From: Rhodobacteraceae bacterium Alg231-04
Lineage (GTDB): Bacteria > Pseudomonadota > Alphaproteobacteria > Rhodobacterales > Rhodobacteraceae
NCBI GenBank assembly: GCA_900143635.1
Contig: FREY01000003.1
Span: 248,001-312,000, forward strand
DNA length: 64,000 nucleotides
Direction: 5' to 3'
In this document: one piece after another, positions 62,147 through 64,000 of the stretch
Layout: each line of letters opens with the position of its first letter
Position numbering within the stretch: position 1 is the stretch's first letter
Program-made: the position numbers and the translations under genes
The notes under the pieces: generated by a model
What the model was told of the DNA's origin: nothing
What the model saw: the letters and a program-made list of their open reading frames with translations, nothing else
The model's database searches: none

Positions 62147-63253
62147 TTACAGCGCCATGTCATCGCGGTGGATCAAAGCGGCCCGACCGGGATAGCCGAG
62201 GATCTCCTCGATCTCCCGCGAGCGGCGGCCCTTGATCGCACGGGCCTCGTCGCCGGTATAGCGGCTCAGCCCCTGCCCCAGTTTTCGCCCGCCTGGGCCA
62301 ACAATGGCCAGCGGCTCACCGCGGCCAAAGGAGCCCTCCACATGAGTAATACCCGCCGGCAGCAGGCTTTTACCGCATTCCAGCGCCTTGGCAGCCCCGG
62401 CATCGACGGTGATTTCCCCTTTGGATTTCATCGCAGCGATCCACCGTTTGCGCGCGACCTGCGGATCACCATCCGCCGTGAACCAGGTGCAATTTGCACC
62501 GTTTTCCAACGTTTTCAGAGGGTTCAGGGGCGACCCTTCCGTGATCGCCATTGCGCATCCCGCCGCTGTGGCCATTTTCGCGGCCAGCAATTTGGTGATC
62601 ATCCCGCCCTTTGAGAGGCCAGACACGCCGTCGCTGGCCATCGCTTCGATCTCGGGGGTAATCTGGTCGACGACCTCATGGCGTTTGGCATCCGGGTCCA
62701 GCACCGGATTTGCGCTGTAGAACCCGTCCACATCGGACAGCAGGATCAGGCTGTCAGCGCCGACCGTCACCGCAACCTGCGCTGCAAGCCGGTCGTTATC
62801 ACCATAGCGGATCTCATCGGTGGCGATGGTGTCGTTCTCATTGACGATGGGGACCACGCCGAGCCCCAGCAAAGTCTCAAGCGTGGCGCGGGAATTCAGA
62901 TACCGACGACGGTTCTCGCTGTCTTCCAGCGTCACCAGAACCTGCGCGGTCTTGATGCCATGCGGGTCCAGCGCTTCCTCATAAGCACGGGCCAGCCGGA
63001 TTTGACCAACTGCAGCAGCTGCCTGAGATTGCTCCAGCGGCAGATCGCTGCGCGGCAGGCCTAGCACACCCCGCCCCAGCGCAATTGAGCCAGAGGAGAC
63101 TAGGATCACGTCTTTTCCCAATCCCTTGAGCCAGGCAACATCCGCCGCCAGTGAGCGCAGCCAATCACCGCGCAGGTCTCCGCTGGCCCGGTCCACCAAA
63201 AGGGCCGAGCCGATCTTGACGACAACGCGGTTTGCTTGGCTTAGGGTTGCCAA
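62147..63253 (-). CDS. proB: Glutamate 5-kinase
   Basis: The 368-residue enzyme phosphorylates glutamate, the first proline step. It has an amino-acid-kinase domain ([50 protein letters not shown]) and a C-terminal PUA domain. It overlaps the end of obgE by 13 bases. Confidence 0.95.
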   Translation of the reverse strand: MATLSQANRVVVKIGSALLVDRASGDLRGDWLRSLAADVAWLKGLGKDVILVSSGSIALGRGVLGLPRSDLPLEQSQAAAAVGQIRLARAYEEALDPHGIKTAQVLVTLEDSENRRRYLNSRATLETLLGLGVVPIVNENDTIATDEIRYGDNDRLAAQVAVTVGADSLILLSDVDGFYSANPVLDPDAKRHEVVDQITPEIEAMASDGVSGLSKGGMITKLLAAKMATAAGCAMAITEGSPLNPLKTLENGANCTWFTADGDPQVARKRWIAAMKSKGEITVDAGAAKALECGKSLLPAGITHVEGSFGRGEPLAIVGPGGRKLGQGLSRYTGDEARAIKGRRSREIEEILGYPGRAALIHRDDMAL

Positions 63254-64000
63254 GGCGCTTCCTCCTCGGGGGTCTTCAGGCGGATACGGTCATCCTCGAT
63301 CTGGGCGCGCACGGCGCGCAGAACTTCGGGCAGACCTTCGCGGCTGACGCTGGACAACAGCATGACAGGGCCGCCGACAGCTGCTTCCAGCGCAACGCGG
63401 GCCTCTTCGCGTTCCTCTTCATCCAGCGCGTCGATCTTGTTCAGCGCGGTCACACGCGGCTTTTCCGCCAACTCACCACCATAGGCTTCAAGCTCGGTGA
63501 TAATGGTCTGATAATCCTCAACAACCGTCTCGGACGTGCCGTCAACCAGATGCAGAAGAACCGAGCAGCGTTCGACATGGCCCAGGAACCGGTCGCCGAT
63601 ACCACGGCCTTCGCTGGCACCTGCAATCAGACCGGGGATATCGGCCATGACAAATTCCGCATTATCAATGCCAACAACGCCGAGGTTGGGGTGCAGCGTG
63701 GTGAAGGGGTAATCGGCAATCTTTGGCCGCGCATTGGAGGTCGAGGAAAGGAAGGTCGATTTGCCCGCATTGGGCAGACCCAGCAGGCCCGAATCCGCGA
63801 TCAGCTTCAGTCGCAGCCAGATGGTGCGGTCGATGCCTTCCTGGCCCGAGTTGGCCCGGCGCGGTGCCTGGTTGGTGGCGCTTTTGAAGTGCAGGTTGCC
63901 AAAGCCGCCATTGCCGCCTTTGGCCAGCAGCACGCGCTGGCCAATCTCGGTGATATCCGCCAGCACGGTTTCCTGATCTTCATCCATGATCTCGGTGCCG
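63241..64000 (-). CDS. obgE: GTPase ObgE/CgtA (5' part outside window)
   Basis: The visible C-terminal part covers the end of the glycine-rich Obg domain ([20 protein letters not shown]) and the GTPase domain with G1 [10 protein letters not shown], switch [19 protein letters not shown] and G4 NKID. Obg binds ribosomes and supports growth and stress response. It overlaps proB at its 3' end; its start lies beyond 64000. Confidence 0.93.
   Translation of the reverse strand, partial: GTEIMDEDQETVLADITEIGQRVLLAKGGNGGFGNLHFKSATNQAPRRANSGQEGIDRTIWLRLKLIADSGLLGLPNAGKSTFLSSTSNARPKIADYPFTTLHPNLGVVGIDNAEFVMADIPGLIAGASEGRGIGDRFLGHVERCSVLLHLVDGTSETVVEDYQTIITELEAYGGELAEKPRVTALNKIDALDEEEREEARVALEAAVGGPVMLLSSVSREGLPEVLRAVRAQIEDDRIRLKTPEEEAPWQP

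Noticed and set aside
61337-62614. A 425-codon plus-strand open frame over proA and proB
   Set aside because: It is antisense to two well-conserved proline genes and spans their intergenic gap; no motifs of its own.

Overview
The window looks like the chromosome of a marine alphaproteobacterium of the Rhodobacteraceae (Roseobacter group). This rests on its gene content and family types: the CtrA-pathway phosphotransferase chpT, an IalB-family protein, a livKGFHM transporter, a class II DAHP synthase, ornithine-lipid genes olsBA, an AcpXL-like carrier protein next to lpxD, and the phoR-pstSCAB-phoU-phoB cluster. No species can be named from sequence alone.

Layout. (1) Positions 1-9.8 kb hold an alginate-type exopolysaccharide locus: a divergent Sel1-repeat AlgK-like gene (cut by the window edge), alg44, alg8, a GDP-mannose pyrophosphorylase/isomerase (algA), a GDP-mannose dehydrogenase (algD) and a large RTX calcium-binding secreted protein. 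(2) Positions 9.8-13.7 kb hold a LuxR-type response regulator, a secreted molybdopterin-fold protein and a hybrid histidine kinase, plausibly one phosphorelay. (3) Positions 13.92-23.14 kb form a decayed integrative element, bounded by a 21-bp direct repeat of the 3' end of tRNA-Arg(CCG). It carries an IS3-family element with a dead transposase, a chemoreceptor, a cytochrome P460-like protein, phage remnants, a large orphan secreted protein and several long non-coding stretches. No integrase remains. (4) Positions 23.3-31.3 kb return to core genes: a murein endopeptidase-like protein, an L,D-transpeptidase, lpxD-acp-fabF, ialB, two candidate small RNAs and a HerA-like ATPase. (5) Positions 31.4-36.5 kb hold a complete branched-chain amino acid ABC transporter. 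(6) Positions 36.7-43.8 kb hold a sugar dehydrogenase, a GlxA-type regulator, DAHP synthase, a PAS protein, yicC, gmk and a gamma-carbonic anhydrase. (7) Positions 43.9-51.4 kb hold the phosphate-sensing and uptake regulon, with a clear triple Pho box before pstS. (8) Positions 51.5-64 kb hold glutaryl-CoA dehydrogenase with its LysR regulator, aroQ overlapping an orphan LuxR gene, tsf-rpsB, olsBA, a DUF3553 gene divergent from chpT, and obgE-proB-proA.

Functionally, algA and algD would make GDP-mannuronate, Alg8/Alg44 would polymerise it across the inner membrane, and AlgK would scaffold export. The PilZ domain of Alg44 has lost canonical c-di-GMP-binding positions, and a phosphorelay sits next door, so control may differ from Pseudomonas. 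The most notable observations are this alginate-type locus, the tRNA-bounded element beside it, the transposase in which both catalytic aspartates are glycines, and the minus-strand small-RNA candidates near 29.4-29.7 kb. All functional calls come from reading motifs and context; no database search was run.
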